DNA from: BOG-908 sp963751795
GTDB taxonomy: Bacteria > Pseudomonadota > Alphaproteobacteria > Acetobacterales > Acetobacteraceae
Length of the DNA: 64,000 nt
Assembly (NCBI GenBank): GCA_963751795.1
Contig: CAVVVI010000002.1
Coordinates: 310,001 to 374,000 of the forward strand
Reading direction: 5' to 3'
The notes below the pieces were generated by a model. The model made no database searches and had not been told where the DNA came from. It worked only from the letters and a program-made list of their open reading frames with translations. Positions 1 through 7,241 of this stretch are shown in pieces. Each line of letters opens with the position of its first letter. The first letter of the stretch is position 1. The translations under genes and the position numbers were made by a program.

Positions 1-56
1 GCTGCGGCGGCAAGCGTCGGCAGGCCGAGGAGGAGGGCGGGCAGGACAGCGCGCAT
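1..56 (-). CDS. N-terminus of an exported protein (partial)
   Basis: Only the first 18 codons are visible; the gene continues beyond the left edge. The reading frame starts at an ATG and encodes a classic secretion signal: Met-Arg, then a Leu/Ala-rich core (VLPALLLGLP) and an Ala-rich end (TLAAA) that resembles a signal peptidase I site. The product is therefore probably exported to the periplasm or beyond. It lies 79 bp downstream of, and on the same strand as, the TrmH-type methylase, so the two may be co-transcribed. Nothing in these codons identifies the mature protein. Confidence 0.5.
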   Translation of the reverse strand, partial: MRAVLPALLLGLPTLAAA

Positions 57-135
57 GGCCGCACAGATACGGTGTGGGCGGCGGGAAAGGAAGGAACGCC
101 CGCGCATACGAGCCCCGGCGCCAGCCGGCAGGCCG

Positions 136-696
136 CTACTCCAACCAGTCCGGCCGCGTCTGGCGGAACACCGGCGCGCCATGGCCGGCGGGCGGCGCCG
201 CCGGGGCCGCGCCGCCGCTGGCCACCGGCCGCTCGGCGAAGCGCCCGTGCTGGATCAGCCGGTCGTACAGCACCAGGGCGCCGGCCACCGAAAGGTTGAG
301 CGCGAAGCGCGTGGGGATGCGCACCACGTGGCTGCAGCGCGCCAGCATGGCGGGCGACAGGCCCGCGCGTTCGGGGCCCAGCACATAGGCGCAGCGCAGC
401 GGATGGCGGAAGCTCGGCAGGTCCGGCGCATCGTCCAGCAGCTCGACGCCGACGAGGGCGCAGCCGCCGGGCAGGCTCATCTGGTCCAGCGCCGCCCAGC
501 GATAGAACGGCACGTGCGCCGGCGTGTCGGCGGTATCGGACTGCCGGCCGGCGCGTGCATCCCACCCGGCGCCCACCGAAAAGCAGAACGCGGCGCCGAA
601 GGCGTGCGCCGTGCGCAGCAGCGCGCCGATATTGGCCGATTTGGAGACGCCCTCGGCGCCGATGCCGAAGTAGCCACGGGATTGTGGGGGCTGCAT
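136..696 (-). CDS. TrmH/SpoU-family RNA 2'-O-methyltransferase
   Basis: A 186-residue SPOUT (SpoU) methyltransferase that would transfer a methyl group from S-adenosylmethionine to a ribose in tRNA or rRNA. All three SpoU motifs are visible: N-x-GALLRTA near residue 23 (motif 1), YVLGPERAGLS near residue 104 (motif 2) and IPTRFALNLSVAGALVLYDR near residue 127 (motif 3), which together form the deep trefoil knot. There is no N-terminal RNA-binding extension, as in the shorter TrmL/TrmH-like members. The start ATG is 20 bp from the divergent start of the methyltransferase gene, so the two promoters must overlap. The exact RNA target cannot be read from the sequence. Confidence 0.85.
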   Translation of the reverse strand: MQPPQSRGYFGIGAEGVSKSANIGALLRTAHAFGAAFCFSVGAGWDARAGRQSDTADTPAHVPFYRWAALDQMSLPGGCALVGVELLDDAPDLPSFRHPLRCAYVLGPERAGLSPAMLARCSHVVRIPTRFALNLSVAGALVLYDRLIQHGRFAERPVASGGAAPAAPPAGHGAPVFRQTRPDWLE

Positions 697-716
697 CAGG
701 CGCTCATACGCCCTCC

Positions 717-1925
717 ATGCCCGACCGCACAGACGACCTGCTCGCCGCGCAATACGAGGCGCTGCCCTACCCGGCGCGCGACCCGCGGGCCGAAACCCGG
801 CATCTGTGGATCGGCAGCCCGAGCCATCTGCGCGAGATCGACCATTGGCTGTTCGGCCGGGCGCGCCCGCTGCGCGCGCTGTTCGCCGGCGGCGGCACCG
901 GCGACGGCACCATCATGCTGGCCCAGCAGCTGGCGTGGGACGGTCGCGGCGGCCACGTGACCTGGCTGGACCGCAGCAGCGCGGCACGGCGGATCGCCGA
1001 GGGCCGCGCTGCCGCCCGCGGCCTGGATGTCAGCTTCGAGAGCCGGTCCATCCTCGACCTGCCCGGCTCCGGGCTGGGGCCGTTCGACTACATCGATTGC
1101 TGCGGCGTGCTGCACCATCTGCCCGACCCGGCGGCGGGCCTGCGCGCGCTGCTGAACGTGCTGGCGCCCGATGGCGGGCTGGGGCTGATGGTGTATGCGC
1201 CGCATGGCCGCACCGGCGTGTACATGGTGCAGGATGCGCTGGCCCGGCTGGCCCCGGCCGGCGAACCCGTGGCCGCCCGGGTGGATGTGGCGCGCCGCGT
1301 GCTGCGGCACCTGCCGGCGACCAACTGGCTGGCGCAGAACCCGAACTTCACCGACCACCACAGCGGCGGCGATGCCGGGCTGTACGACCTGCTGCTGAAC
1401 CCGCGCGACCGCGCCTTCACCATCGGCGCCTTCGCCGCCCTGCTGCACGATGCCGGGCTCAAAATTGCTTGCCTGATCGAGCCCGCGGCCTACGACCCGG
1501 CGCTGCTGCTGCCCGATCCGCGGCTGCGCGCGCGGGTGGCCGCGATGGCACCGCTGGAACGTGCGGAAGTGGCCGAGGCGCTGGCCGGCAACATGCCCAC
1601 CCACATCGCCTACTGCGTGCGCGCCGATGTGGCGCTGCCGGCGCGCGACCACCGCGACCCGGCCTGCGTGCCGATCGCGCGCGAGACGACGATGGAGGCC
1701 TTCGCCCAGCGCATCCGCCCCGACGGCACGCTGCCGGCGCAGTTCGGCGCGCTCACGCTGGCCCTTCCGTTGCCACGCCTGGCCGCCGCCATCCTGCGGC
1801 GCGTGGACGGCGTGCGCACGCTGGCCGACATCGCCGAACCCTTCCCCGCGCCGGCTTTCGACCGCGCCTGGGACGAGACCTACCGTGCGCTGAACAGCCT
1901 GAACCGGCTGTTGCTGAAGGGCTGA
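717..1925 (+). CDS. Class I SAM-dependent methyltransferase
   Basis: A 402-residue protein with a Rossmann-type methyltransferase domain in its first half. The glycine-rich SAM loop FAGGGTGDGT is near residue 58, followed by the acidic post-motif WLDRSS and motif IV-like DYIDCCGVLHHLPDP near residue 125. The C-terminal 200 residues have no recognised domain and may be a substrate or regulatory module; their end (LADIAEPFPA) recalls the winged tail seen in other methyltransferases. Start chosen at MPDRTDD, since translation farther upstream is Arg-rich antisense of the neighbouring RNA methylase. The substrate is unknown. The gene is followed four bases later by a strong hairpin. Confidence 0.75.
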   Translation: MPDRTDDLLAAQYEALPYPARDPRAETRHLWIGSPSHLREIDHWLFGRARPLRALFAGGGTGDGTIMLAQQLAWDGRGGHVTWLDRSSAARRIAEGRAAARGLDVSFESRSILDLPGSGLGPFDYIDCCGVLHHLPDPAAGLRALLNVLAPDGGLGLMVYAPHGRTGVYMVQDALARLAPAGEPVAARVDVARRVLRHLPATNWLAQNPNFTDHHSGGDAGLYDLLLNPRDRAFTIGAFAALLHDAGLKIACLIEPAAYDPALLLPDPRLRARVAAMAPLERAEVAEALAGNMPTHIAYCVRADVALPARDHRDPACVPIARETTMEAFAQRIRPDGTLPAQFGALTLALPLPRLAAAILRRVDGVRTLADIAEPFPAPAFDRAWDETYRALNSLNRLLLKG

Positions 1926-1929
1926 GACG

Positions 1930-1993
1930 GCGCGGTTCTCCGGCCGCCGGAGAGCCGCGCGGCCCGGGCATGCGAAGCGTGCCCGTGCCGCGC
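1930..1993. terminator. Tandem GC-rich hairpins between convergent genes
   Basis: Two consecutive inverted repeats fill the gap between convergent stop codons. The first pairs GCGCGGTTCTCCGG (1930-1943) with CCGGAGAGCCGCGC (1947-1960) across a 3-nt loop, a 14-bp stem with one G-U pair. The second pairs roughly 1957-1970 with 1980-1993. Neither has a T-tract. The position and symmetry suggest bidirectional transcription termination or 3'-end protection. Confidence 0.55.
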
Positions 1994-2009
1994 GGCTCCC
2001 GCTCGAGGC

Positions 2010-3035
2010 TTACAGATTGAGCAGCTTGGTCAGCGTCGCGACCTCGTTGGGGTGGATTTCGACCCAGCGTGTGTCGGGGCGCTGCCACGCGCTCTTATAG
2101 GCGGCCAGCACACCGAAGGCGGAGATGTTGCTGTGATAGGCGACCAACTGCCCGGCAAAGGCCTTCGCAGTATCGGCGCAGGCCTGGATTTCCGCGCGGG
2201 GCACACCGTTGTCGATCGACTGGTCGAACGGCACGAACTGGCCGCCGTTGCGGGCGGCTGCGGCAATCATGCCGTCCACCAGCCGCGTGTAGAACGCACC
2301 GCCATCCGAGCTCTGGCCGACACCGGTCTTGGTCGGGTGCCACACCAGGGCTGTCAGGTAGCGGCCGTGGAGCGGTCCGGCTGTCAATTGCGCGGCATAG
2401 GTTGCGAAGGTGGCGACAATGGCGTCGTCGTTCACGCCCAGCGCGGCCCAGAAGGCAGCCTGCTGCGCCGGCGACGCGCCGAAATTACCCGGGACCACCT
2501 GCTCGGGGTCGTAATAAGCCGGCGTGGTCAGCGCGGCGCTGCCGCCGTTGAGGCGCGCGATGTGGCCGTTGGCAGTCAGCCACGCAACGATGCGCGTCCA
2601 TTTATCGACCATCCAAGGAACCAGCTTCGGATCGTTGATGACGGGCACGGCGGTTTGCACTGCGGACCGCCCGTCGTAGGAGACCATCAGGCGCTCCGTG
2701 GCGAACGGATAGGTCTTGTTCAGCGACAGGCCGGAGGCCGTCATGTTGATCTGCAGCGCGAAATTCGCCGGGACCTTGCTGATGACGTATTCAATCTCCG
2801 AAAAGTCGTTGGCGTCGATCCGGTCGGGAGAGACGTTGAAGCTGACGCCGGTGAGAAGCTTGTTGTTGGCCAGGCAGGCCAGGAAATCCGCGATGTGGCC
2901 CGTCGTGTTGGTCTGGAACCAGACGAAATTGGCCCGCGTGGGCTGCTGCGCGGCCGCGGCGCCAGTGCCAGCCAGGCCGAACGCGGTGGCACCGGCGCCA
3001 AGCCCGATCAGGGCGGTACGTCGTGAGATATTCAT
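2010..3035 (-). CDS. Tat-exported protein of unknown function
   Basis: A 341-residue protein with a twin-arginine signal (NISRRTALIGLGAGATAFGL) ending in an AAAAQQ cleavage region, so it probably folds in the cytoplasm, perhaps with a cofactor, before export. I do not recognise the family. The mature part has aromatic and Asn-rich stretches (ANFVWFQTNTTGHIADFLA, EYVISKVPANFALQINM, TALVWHPTKTG, WVEIHPNEV), which would suit an alpha/beta barrel fold, but this is only an impression. The start was chosen because it gives the Tat motif and has an AGCAGGA ribosome site about 8 bases upstream; a longer in-frame extension upstream lacks both. It is monocistronic, convergent with the methyltransferase gene. 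Confidence 0.7.
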   Translation of the reverse strand: MNISRRTALIGLGAGATAFGLAGTGAAAAQQPTRANFVWFQTNTTGHIADFLACLANNKLLTGVSFNVSPDRIDANDFSEIEYVISKVPANFALQINMTASGLSLNKTYPFATERLMVSYDGRSAVQTAVPVINDPKLVPWMVDKWTRIVAWLTANGHIARLNGGSAALTTPAYYDPEQVVPGNFGASPAQQAAFWAALGVNDDAIVATFATYAAQLTAGPLHGRYLTALVWHPTKTGVGQSSDGGAFYTRLVDGMIAAAARNGGQFVPFDQSIDNGVPRAEIQACADTAKAFAGQLVAYHSNISAFGVLAAYKSAWQRPDTRWVEIHPNEVATLTKLLNL

Positions 3036-3536
3036 GAGTATATTCCTGCTGATACTTGAAATTCGACCGAACGCACATCGACCGGCACTCCTCCCCAGAA
3101 GGCGGGAAAGCAATGAACGCATACACAGCCAATGTCGGTAAAACGACGGCCAGTATCGAAGTCGATGCGATTGGAATGTGAAGGATAACGGCGCTGCATT
3201 GCCGGCCCGCCAGGAACGATGTCCGACGGCAATAGAGCTGTTACAGCAACCGTTGATATTGGCCGGTAGCAATCTTTCCGAACGTGAACGGGTCGTCGAT
3301 TTAGATACTTGTTCGAAGGCCGGCTTCGGCAGCTCGCCCCCTTTTTGTCTCTGTCATCAGCTGCCGCGAGCGGGTCATAACTGCTCGATCACGGAAGCGT
3401 CAACCCAACGCGCCTGATAAAACCGCAAGTTTTTCGCAGGGGCTCGGTGGCCGGCCATCTTTGTAGATGGGCGCTGCATGATCACCGGGCAGCGCAGGCG
3501 CCGCTGTGCGCATCATGCGCGTTGCGTGGGCAGCCG
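3036..3536. other. Gene-less interval, less GC-rich than its surroundings
   Basis: About 500 bp between the Tat-exported protein gene and the L,D-transpeptidase gene. Base composition is visibly closer to balanced than in flanking genes. Short reading frames exist (for example 3178-3417 on the plus strand), but they lack a ribosome site and a coding-like third-position GC bias. The right part probably holds the promoter of the Tat-protein gene on the minus strand; no clear -35/-10 pair was found. Confidence 0.4.
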
Positions 3537-3558
3537 AAAAAACGGTGATGTCTCCGTT
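3537..3558 (-). terminator. Rho-independent terminator of the L,D-transpeptidase gene
   Basis: Read on the minus strand directly after the TAA stop, AACGG pairs with CCGTT across an 8-nt loop and is followed by six T residues. The stem is only 5 bp but the U-tract is perfect and the position is immediately 3' of the gene, so an intrinsic terminator is likely. Confidence 0.5.
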
Positions 3559-3560
3559 GT

Positions 3561-4646
3561 TTAGTGCACCACCGGCGCGCCGGGCTCGCTGTCCAGCACA
3601 CCCACGCCGGGCAGGTCGGCGGGCGCGCTCGGCTGCCCCGGGGCGGGCCAGTCGGCCGGGCGGCTGGCGGCCGTCGGCGGCGAGTTGGGCGGCAGCCGGG
3701 TGTCGATGACGATCAGCAGGCGGCCAGCCAACGGGCTCGGCGTGCGGTCCGGGGCCAGCAGCGCGCTGTAGCGCCCGTCATGGGCCGCCGCGCGCTCGAT
3801 GTCGGCATCCAGCACGCCGTGGCGATCGAGGAAGCGGTTCATGCTGGAGGAGACGCGCACGCAGCCTTCCGAGGCGGGGCGGCCGAGCCGGCCTTCCAGC
3901 AGCTTGGGGTCGGTCGCGTGCATCTGCAGCCGGATGTCGCCGCCGGCAAAATCGTTGTGCCAGCCCTTCAGCGCCCAGTGCCAGCCGAAATCCCACACCC
4001 GCATGCCGGCCAGGCCCAGGCCGCGCACGTGGTGTTCGTTGTAGGTGCCCAGCGCGCGGAAATCGAGAATGGCGTCGGTGTGGGGGAACACGCCGATCGG
4101 CGTGATGTAATAGTCTTTGCGCCCCGCCTGCCCGGTCGAGACATGCGCGGCACCGATCATCTGCCAGCCTTCCGACGGCCCCGGCCGGGCCAGCATGATC
4201 GATAGCGTCTCGACCGCCGGGTTGCGGTCCACCACGGCCACGAACTGCGGCGCGTCGATCCGCTGATCGGCCAGGCGGAGCATGGCGGCCGCGCGCCAGG
4301 CGGTGTTGGCGGCCCGCGTGCGGCCTGCCGGCAGCAGGTTGCGCACCTCGGCCTGCATCTGCACCCGCAAGGCCTCGGCCGCAGCCGCCACATTGATCGG
4401 CGGGGCCGGCGCATCGGCCGGCGCCGGCGGTGGCGGGCTGGCCGGGTGCGGCGCCAGTGCGGTGATCATGGCGGCAAAACGGTCGTCGGCCGGGGCAGCC
4501 GGCGTGCCGGGCGGTGGCCGCAGGCGCGGCAAGGCCGGCGCGGCAGTGGCATCGGGCGGCGACGGCTCAATGGGCGGCGGCGTGGCGCCGGCGGGCGGGC
4601 TCAGCAGGCAGGCAAGAACCAGCAGCATGCTCCAACGAACCGGCAC
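3561..4646 (-). CDS. L,D-transpeptidase (YkuD) family protein
   Basis: An exported protein of 361 residues. After a signal peptide (MLLVLACLLSPPAGA) comes a Pro/Ala-rich linker of about 80 residues and then a YkuD-like catalytic domain in the C-terminal half. The domain shows the paired active-site segments: LQMHATDP with the conserved His, then SEGCVRVS with the catalytic Cys. The usual SHGC is SEGC here, as in several L,D-transpeptidase relatives. The family makes 3-3 peptidoglycan crosslinks or links proteins to peptidoglycan in the periplasm. The start is taken as a GTG with a GGGGA ribosome site 7 bases upstream; an ATG six codons later is the alternative. It is monocistronic, with a terminator directly after the stop. 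Confidence 0.75.
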   Translation of the reverse strand: MPVRWSMLLVLACLLSPPAGATPPPIEPSPPDATAAPALPRLRPPPGTPAAPADDRFAAMITALAPHPASPPPPAPADAPAPPINVAAAAEALRVQMQAEVRNLLPAGRTRAANTAWRAAAMLRLADQRIDAPQFVAVVDRNPAVETLSIMLARPGPSEGWQMIGAAHVSTGQAGRKDYYITPIGVFPHTDAILDFRALGTYNEHHVRGLGLAGMRVWDFGWHWALKGWHNDFAGGDIRLQMHATDPKLLEGRLGRPASEGCVRVSSSMNRFLDRHGVLDADIERAAAHDGRYSALLAPDRTPSPLAGRLLIVIDTRLPPNSPPTAASRPADWPAPGQPSAPADLPGVGVLDSEPGAPVVH

Positions 4647-4775
4647 TTCGTCTTCCCCGCCATCAGGCCACGCCGGATACGGCGGCACACACCCTGGTAG
4701 CGCAACTAGGGTGTGCTGGAAACCTGCGCCGCGGCCCAGGCACGGGCCCGGCTGGCGCCGGACCCGCCGCAGAGG

Positions 4776-5690
4776 TCAGCGCGACTTCTTGTAGAGCTTG
4801 GTTGCGACCTCGAACATCTCCTGCGGCGCGTAATCGGGCGCGAACGCCCCGTAATTGCCCGCCATGTCGGAAATCTTGCCGCCATCGGGGTGGCCGTCCA
4901 CCACCTCCAGCTCGCCCGGCGGATCGCCCGGCAGCGCCATCTCGCCATTGCCCCAGATACCGCTCATTTCCTTGTAGTCGTCCGGGCTGAAGCGATACAG
5001 CCGGCGATGGCTGCCCTCGTCGAGATATTGCTGACACTCGGGGATGTTGCTCAGATTGATGTTCGGCGTGGGCAGCATCTTTTCGATTTCCACGCCGGTG
5101 ATCTTTTTGATCGCCAGCGCATACGCATGCGCGTGCACCGAGCCGCGCACCAGCAGATAGCCGCACACCGCGCGGCTGGTCGGGTCCGACACCGTTTCGT
5201 ACACGCGCAGCTTGTGGATGCGTGCGCCGCATTCCAGGTGGAAATTGTGCAGCAGGTCGATGATCACGTTACCCGTCGTGGTCACGAAATCCATGTTCCA
5301 CGAGGCGCCGTTCGAATTCATCGGCATGGCGCCGCCGCCATTGGACAGGAACGAGGCGGCCAGCCGAATGTCCTGCATCGCCTCGAACGGCGACTTGGAG
5401 ATATCGATATCCTCGGTCTGGTCGCCGGGGCCATTGTTGAGCATGGCAACGCCGTTGCTGACCAGCTCGACATGGCCCAGCTCCTCGGCGGTGATGCTGG
5501 CGACCAGGCTGTAGAATGGCCGCAGCTTGCTCTTACTGCGGAAGTTGAAGCTCTGGAACATGTAGTTGCCGAGCGTGGACATCTCGCCATACTTGCCGCC
5601 CAGCAATTCCTGCAACGCGGCCGCCGCGTTCGGATCGGGCTTCTTGGGTTCCGGCAGTTCGGCCTGTAATTTGTCGATGCGCATGAACAT
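4776..5690 (-). CDS. Manganese catalase
   Basis: A 304-residue non-haem catalase that disproportionates hydrogen peroxide at a dimanganese centre. All five expected ligands can be placed by spacing: Glu36, Glu70 and His73 (in TAEELGHVEL), Glu153 (FHLECGAR) and His186 (RGSVHAHAY). The start follows a GAGGAG ribosome site 8 bases upstream. The gene lies 94 bp downstream of a small histidine-rich protein gene on the same strand, and the pair is preceded by a putative EcfG-type stress promoter. Expression in stationary phase or under oxidative or osmotic stress is therefore likely. No frame damage is seen. Confidence 0.93.
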   Translation of the reverse strand: MFMRIDKLQAELPEPKKPDPNAAAALQELLGGKYGEMSTLGNYMFQSFNFRSKSKLRPFYSLVASITAEELGHVELVSNGVAMLNNGPGDQTEDIDISKSPFEAMQDIRLAASFLSNGGGAMPMNSNGASWNMDFVTTTGNVIIDLLHNFHLECGARIHKLRVYETVSDPTSRAVCGYLLVRGSVHAHAYALAIKKITGVEIEKMLPTPNINLSNIPECQQYLDEGSHRRLYRFSPDDYKEMSGIWGNGEMALPGDPPGELEVVDGHPDGGKISDMAGNYGAFAPDYAPQEMFEVATKLYKKSR

Positions 5691-5784
5691 GGGCGCTGCT
5701 CCTCAAATCCGGCCGTCCGTACGGGCCGCAGATGCAACGCCAGCCCTGCGCGGCGTTGCCCGCGACAGCGAAAGGTTGAACGGC

Positions 5785-6192
5785 CTAGTGCAGGGCCTTG
5801 CGGCCCAGGGCCAGCAGCTGGTTGTCGGTCACGGCCGAGAGATCGGCCGTCGTCTCATGCATGCGCTGCGCCGTCTCGCTGTGCTTGGCACGGATGTGCT
5901 CGGCCAGATGGTGCCCGGCATTGCTGTGGCCGGTGCCGTGGCCCACGATCACGAACCGCCCGGCACCCGCCAGCTCGGCGGCGATCTGCTCGTAGAAGGC
6001 CGCATCCTCCGGCGCGCGCTGGCCCTGCTCGCTATCCTGGTTCTTGTGCGTCAGGTGGTGCCGGAAATGGTGCGGGTCGTGCGGCTTGATCGTATGTTCC
6101 GAAGGCTCCTGCGCACCGACTTCGATGCGGAAGATTCGCGCCTGGTGGTGCTCGATGGCGACGATCATGGTGGGTGCGTTGGCGTCTGGCAT
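5785..6192 (-). CDS. Small host-attachment/baeRF-like protein
   Basis: A 135-residue, His-rich soluble protein. The opening MIVAIEHHQARIFRIE followed by a later FVIVGHGTGHSNAGHHLAEHI segment resembles the two halves of the bacterial eRF1-like (baeRF) / 'translational machinery' small proteins of rhizobia, which have no firmly known activity. Start chosen at MPDANAP, which has an AAGGAGC ribosome site; an in-frame extension farther upstream would run through the A/T-rich repeat. It is the first gene of a likely two-gene unit with manganese catalase, below a putative EcfG promoter, suggesting a stress role. The family assignment is from memory and only moderately sure. Confidence 0.6.
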   Translation of the reverse strand: MPDANAPTMIVAIEHHQARIFRIEVGAQEPSEHTIKPHDPHHFRHHLTHKNQDSEQGQRAPEDAAFYEQIAAELAGAGRFVIVGHGTGHSNAGHHLAEHIRAKHSETAQRMHETTADLSAVTDNQLLALGRKALH

Positions 6193-6215
6193 GTTGGGTG
6201 CTCCTTGCGCCAGGG

Positions 6216-6241
6216 AACGAGGCCCGGGTGGTGGGGGTTCC
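6216..6241 (-). promoter_or_regulatory. Putative EcfG (general stress sigma) promoter
   Basis: On the minus strand GGAAC (6237-6241) is followed by exactly 17 bases and CGTT (6216-6219). This matches the alphaproteobacterial EcfG/SigT consensus GGAAC-N16/17-CGTT. It lies 24 bp upstream of the start codon of the small protein gene that precedes manganese catalase, a reasonable place for a stress-response promoter. Confidence 0.6.
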
Positions 6242-6253
6242 GGAAGGGCAGCA

Positions 6254-6306
6254 AGGCTTCTTTTTTGAAAAAAAGAAGCAAAAAACTTTTGGCTTGGCTG
6301 TCGCGC
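6254..6306 (+). repeat. A/T-rich hairpin repeat, copy A
   Basis: Perfect 11-bp stem: GCTTCTTTTTT (6256-6266) pairs with AAAAAAGAAGC (6269-6279) across GA, followed by AAAAAACTTTTGG and, 9 bases on, TGTCGCGCC. It is the same family as the copies listed near 7.1, 7.2, 13.4, 13.5, 18.95, 19.45, 30.7 and 31.8 kb. It stands in the gap upstream of the EcfG promoter and directly downstream of the maoC-like gene. Confidence 0.8.
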
Positions 6307-6339
6307 CGTCACTTGGAGGCTTGCGCGGTGGCGGCTTGC

Positions 6340-6789
6340 CTATTTTGGCCGTGTCGCGAACAATCCCGTTGCTTCCATCGTCATCACCGGCTCGCCATCC
6401 TGGTTGCGCAGCACGTAGCGCCGCAGTGCGGAACCCATCTCCGGCCGGCTGCGGGACGGGCGCACCTCCGTCGTCTCGGCTTCCAGCGTCAGCGCGTCGC
6501 CGGGATAGACCGGCTTGAGCCAGCGTATGGCGTCGATCCCCGGCGAGCCGAGCGACTGGATCTGCCGCTCCTGCATCTCGTCAACCATCAGCCGCATGGT
6601 CAGCGCGCACGTCATCCAGCCGCTGATCGACAGCTTCTTGAAAAACGGGTGCGCCGCCGCCGCAGCGTCGTCCAGGTGGAACGGTTGCGGATCGTACTTA
6701 CGGGCGAAATCCATCGCCTCCTCACGCGAGACGTGGATGGGGCCGAGGGTCGCGCGGTCACCTTCGTGCATGTCTTCGAGGTAGATCAT
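6340..6789 (-). CDS. MaoC-like (R)-specific enoyl-CoA hydratase family protein
   Basis: A 149-residue single hot-dog domain protein. The hydratase-2 signature is clear: FARKYDPQPFHLDD near residue 28, with the Asp/His pair of the active site, and then ISGWMTCALTMRL. Such proteins hydrate trans-2-enoyl-CoA or act on other acyl-CoA in fatty acid or polyhydroxyalkanoate metabolism; the precise substrate is not visible. Start set at MIYLEDM, the usual beginning of this family. Immediately upstream on the same strand is a decayed SPFH-protein tail; downstream is a hairpin repeat that may end the transcript. Confidence 0.8.
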   Translation of the reverse strand: MIYLEDMHEGDRATLGPIHVSREEAMDFARKYDPQPFHLDDAAAAAHPFFKKLSISGWMTCALTMRLMVDEMQERQIQSLGSPGIDAIRWLKPVYPGDALTLEAETTEVRPSRSRPEMGSALRRYVLRNQDGEPVMTMEATGLFATRPK

Positions 6790-6847
6790 GCCGGCGAGAC
6801 TGCCCAAGCGTTGGGCGGACCGCAAGGTTAGGTCAATCGGGCTCCGG

Positions 6848-7076
6848 TTACGGCATGCCGGCGGGCGAGACGGGCGCGAGCGCGGTGCCGCCCAGCACCA
6901 GGGTGGCCGATTTCTGGCCGGCATTGACCGCCTGCAGCAGGCGCAGATTCATCAGTTCGGGATTGCCGCGCAGCAGCCGCGCGGCGTTGGCCAGTGCGCG
7001 CAGGGATGCGTGCTCGCCGCGCACGCTCCAGCCCCGCCTCGCCCTCGCGCCGCGCGCGCTCCACATCGGTGGAGGG
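6848..7076 (-). pseudogene. Remnant of an SPFH/band-7 (slipin-like) protein C-terminus
   Basis: Only the last 75 or so residues of a gene are left. In one frame the coiled segment DVERARREGEAGLERAR reads, then after a one-base shift near 7015-7022 the frame continues as EHASLRALANAARLLRGN, PELMNLRLLQAV and TLVLGGTALAPV to a TAA stop. This order (charged helix, 'NPEL..LR.LQ', 'TLVLGG') resembles the tail of SPFH-domain membrane proteins. The 5' part is missing; the similarity stops just before hairpin copy B. Identification is by eye. Confidence 0.4.
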
Positions 7077-7087
7077 GAAGGAAGAAA

Positions 7088-7130
7088 GCAGTCCTTTTTT
7101 AGAAAAAAGGACCAAAAAATTTCTGCTTCA
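7088..7130 (+). repeat. A/T-rich hairpin repeat, copy B
   Basis: Stem GTCCTTTTTT (7091-7100) with AAAAAAGGAC (7103-7112), loop AG, followed by CAAAAAATTTCTG. Opposite orientation to copy C about 100 bp away; the two face each other over a short gene-less spacer between the SPFH remnant and the lactate permease gene. Confidence 0.8.
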
Positions 7131-7175
7131 CCGCTTGCGTCAGCATGGTGGCTCCGTTGGACTCACCCGACTAGC

Positions 7176-7240
7176 AGAACTACGGCGCGACAGCACAAAC
7201 AAAAGTTTTTTGCCTCTTTTTTTCAAAAAAGAGGCCTTCC
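7176..7240 (-). repeat. A/T-rich hairpin repeat, copy C
   Basis: On the minus strand: stem GCCTCTTTTTT with AAAAAAGAGGC (7212-7235), followed by AAAAAACTTTTG and then GCTGTCGCGCCG. It begins within ten bases after the lactate permease stop codon. Partner of copy B in inverted orientation. Confidence 0.8.
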
Positions 7241-7241
7241 C

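Noticed and set aside
1930..1993. GC-rich palindromes after the methyltransferase gene as an operator
   Set aside because: They lie between two convergent stops, where a terminator or 3'-end structure is much more likely than an operator.
3178..3417. A 79-codon open frame on the plus strand in the gap before the L,D-transpeptidase gene
   Set aside because: No ribosome site, weak codon bias and no protein-like pattern; treated as non-coding.
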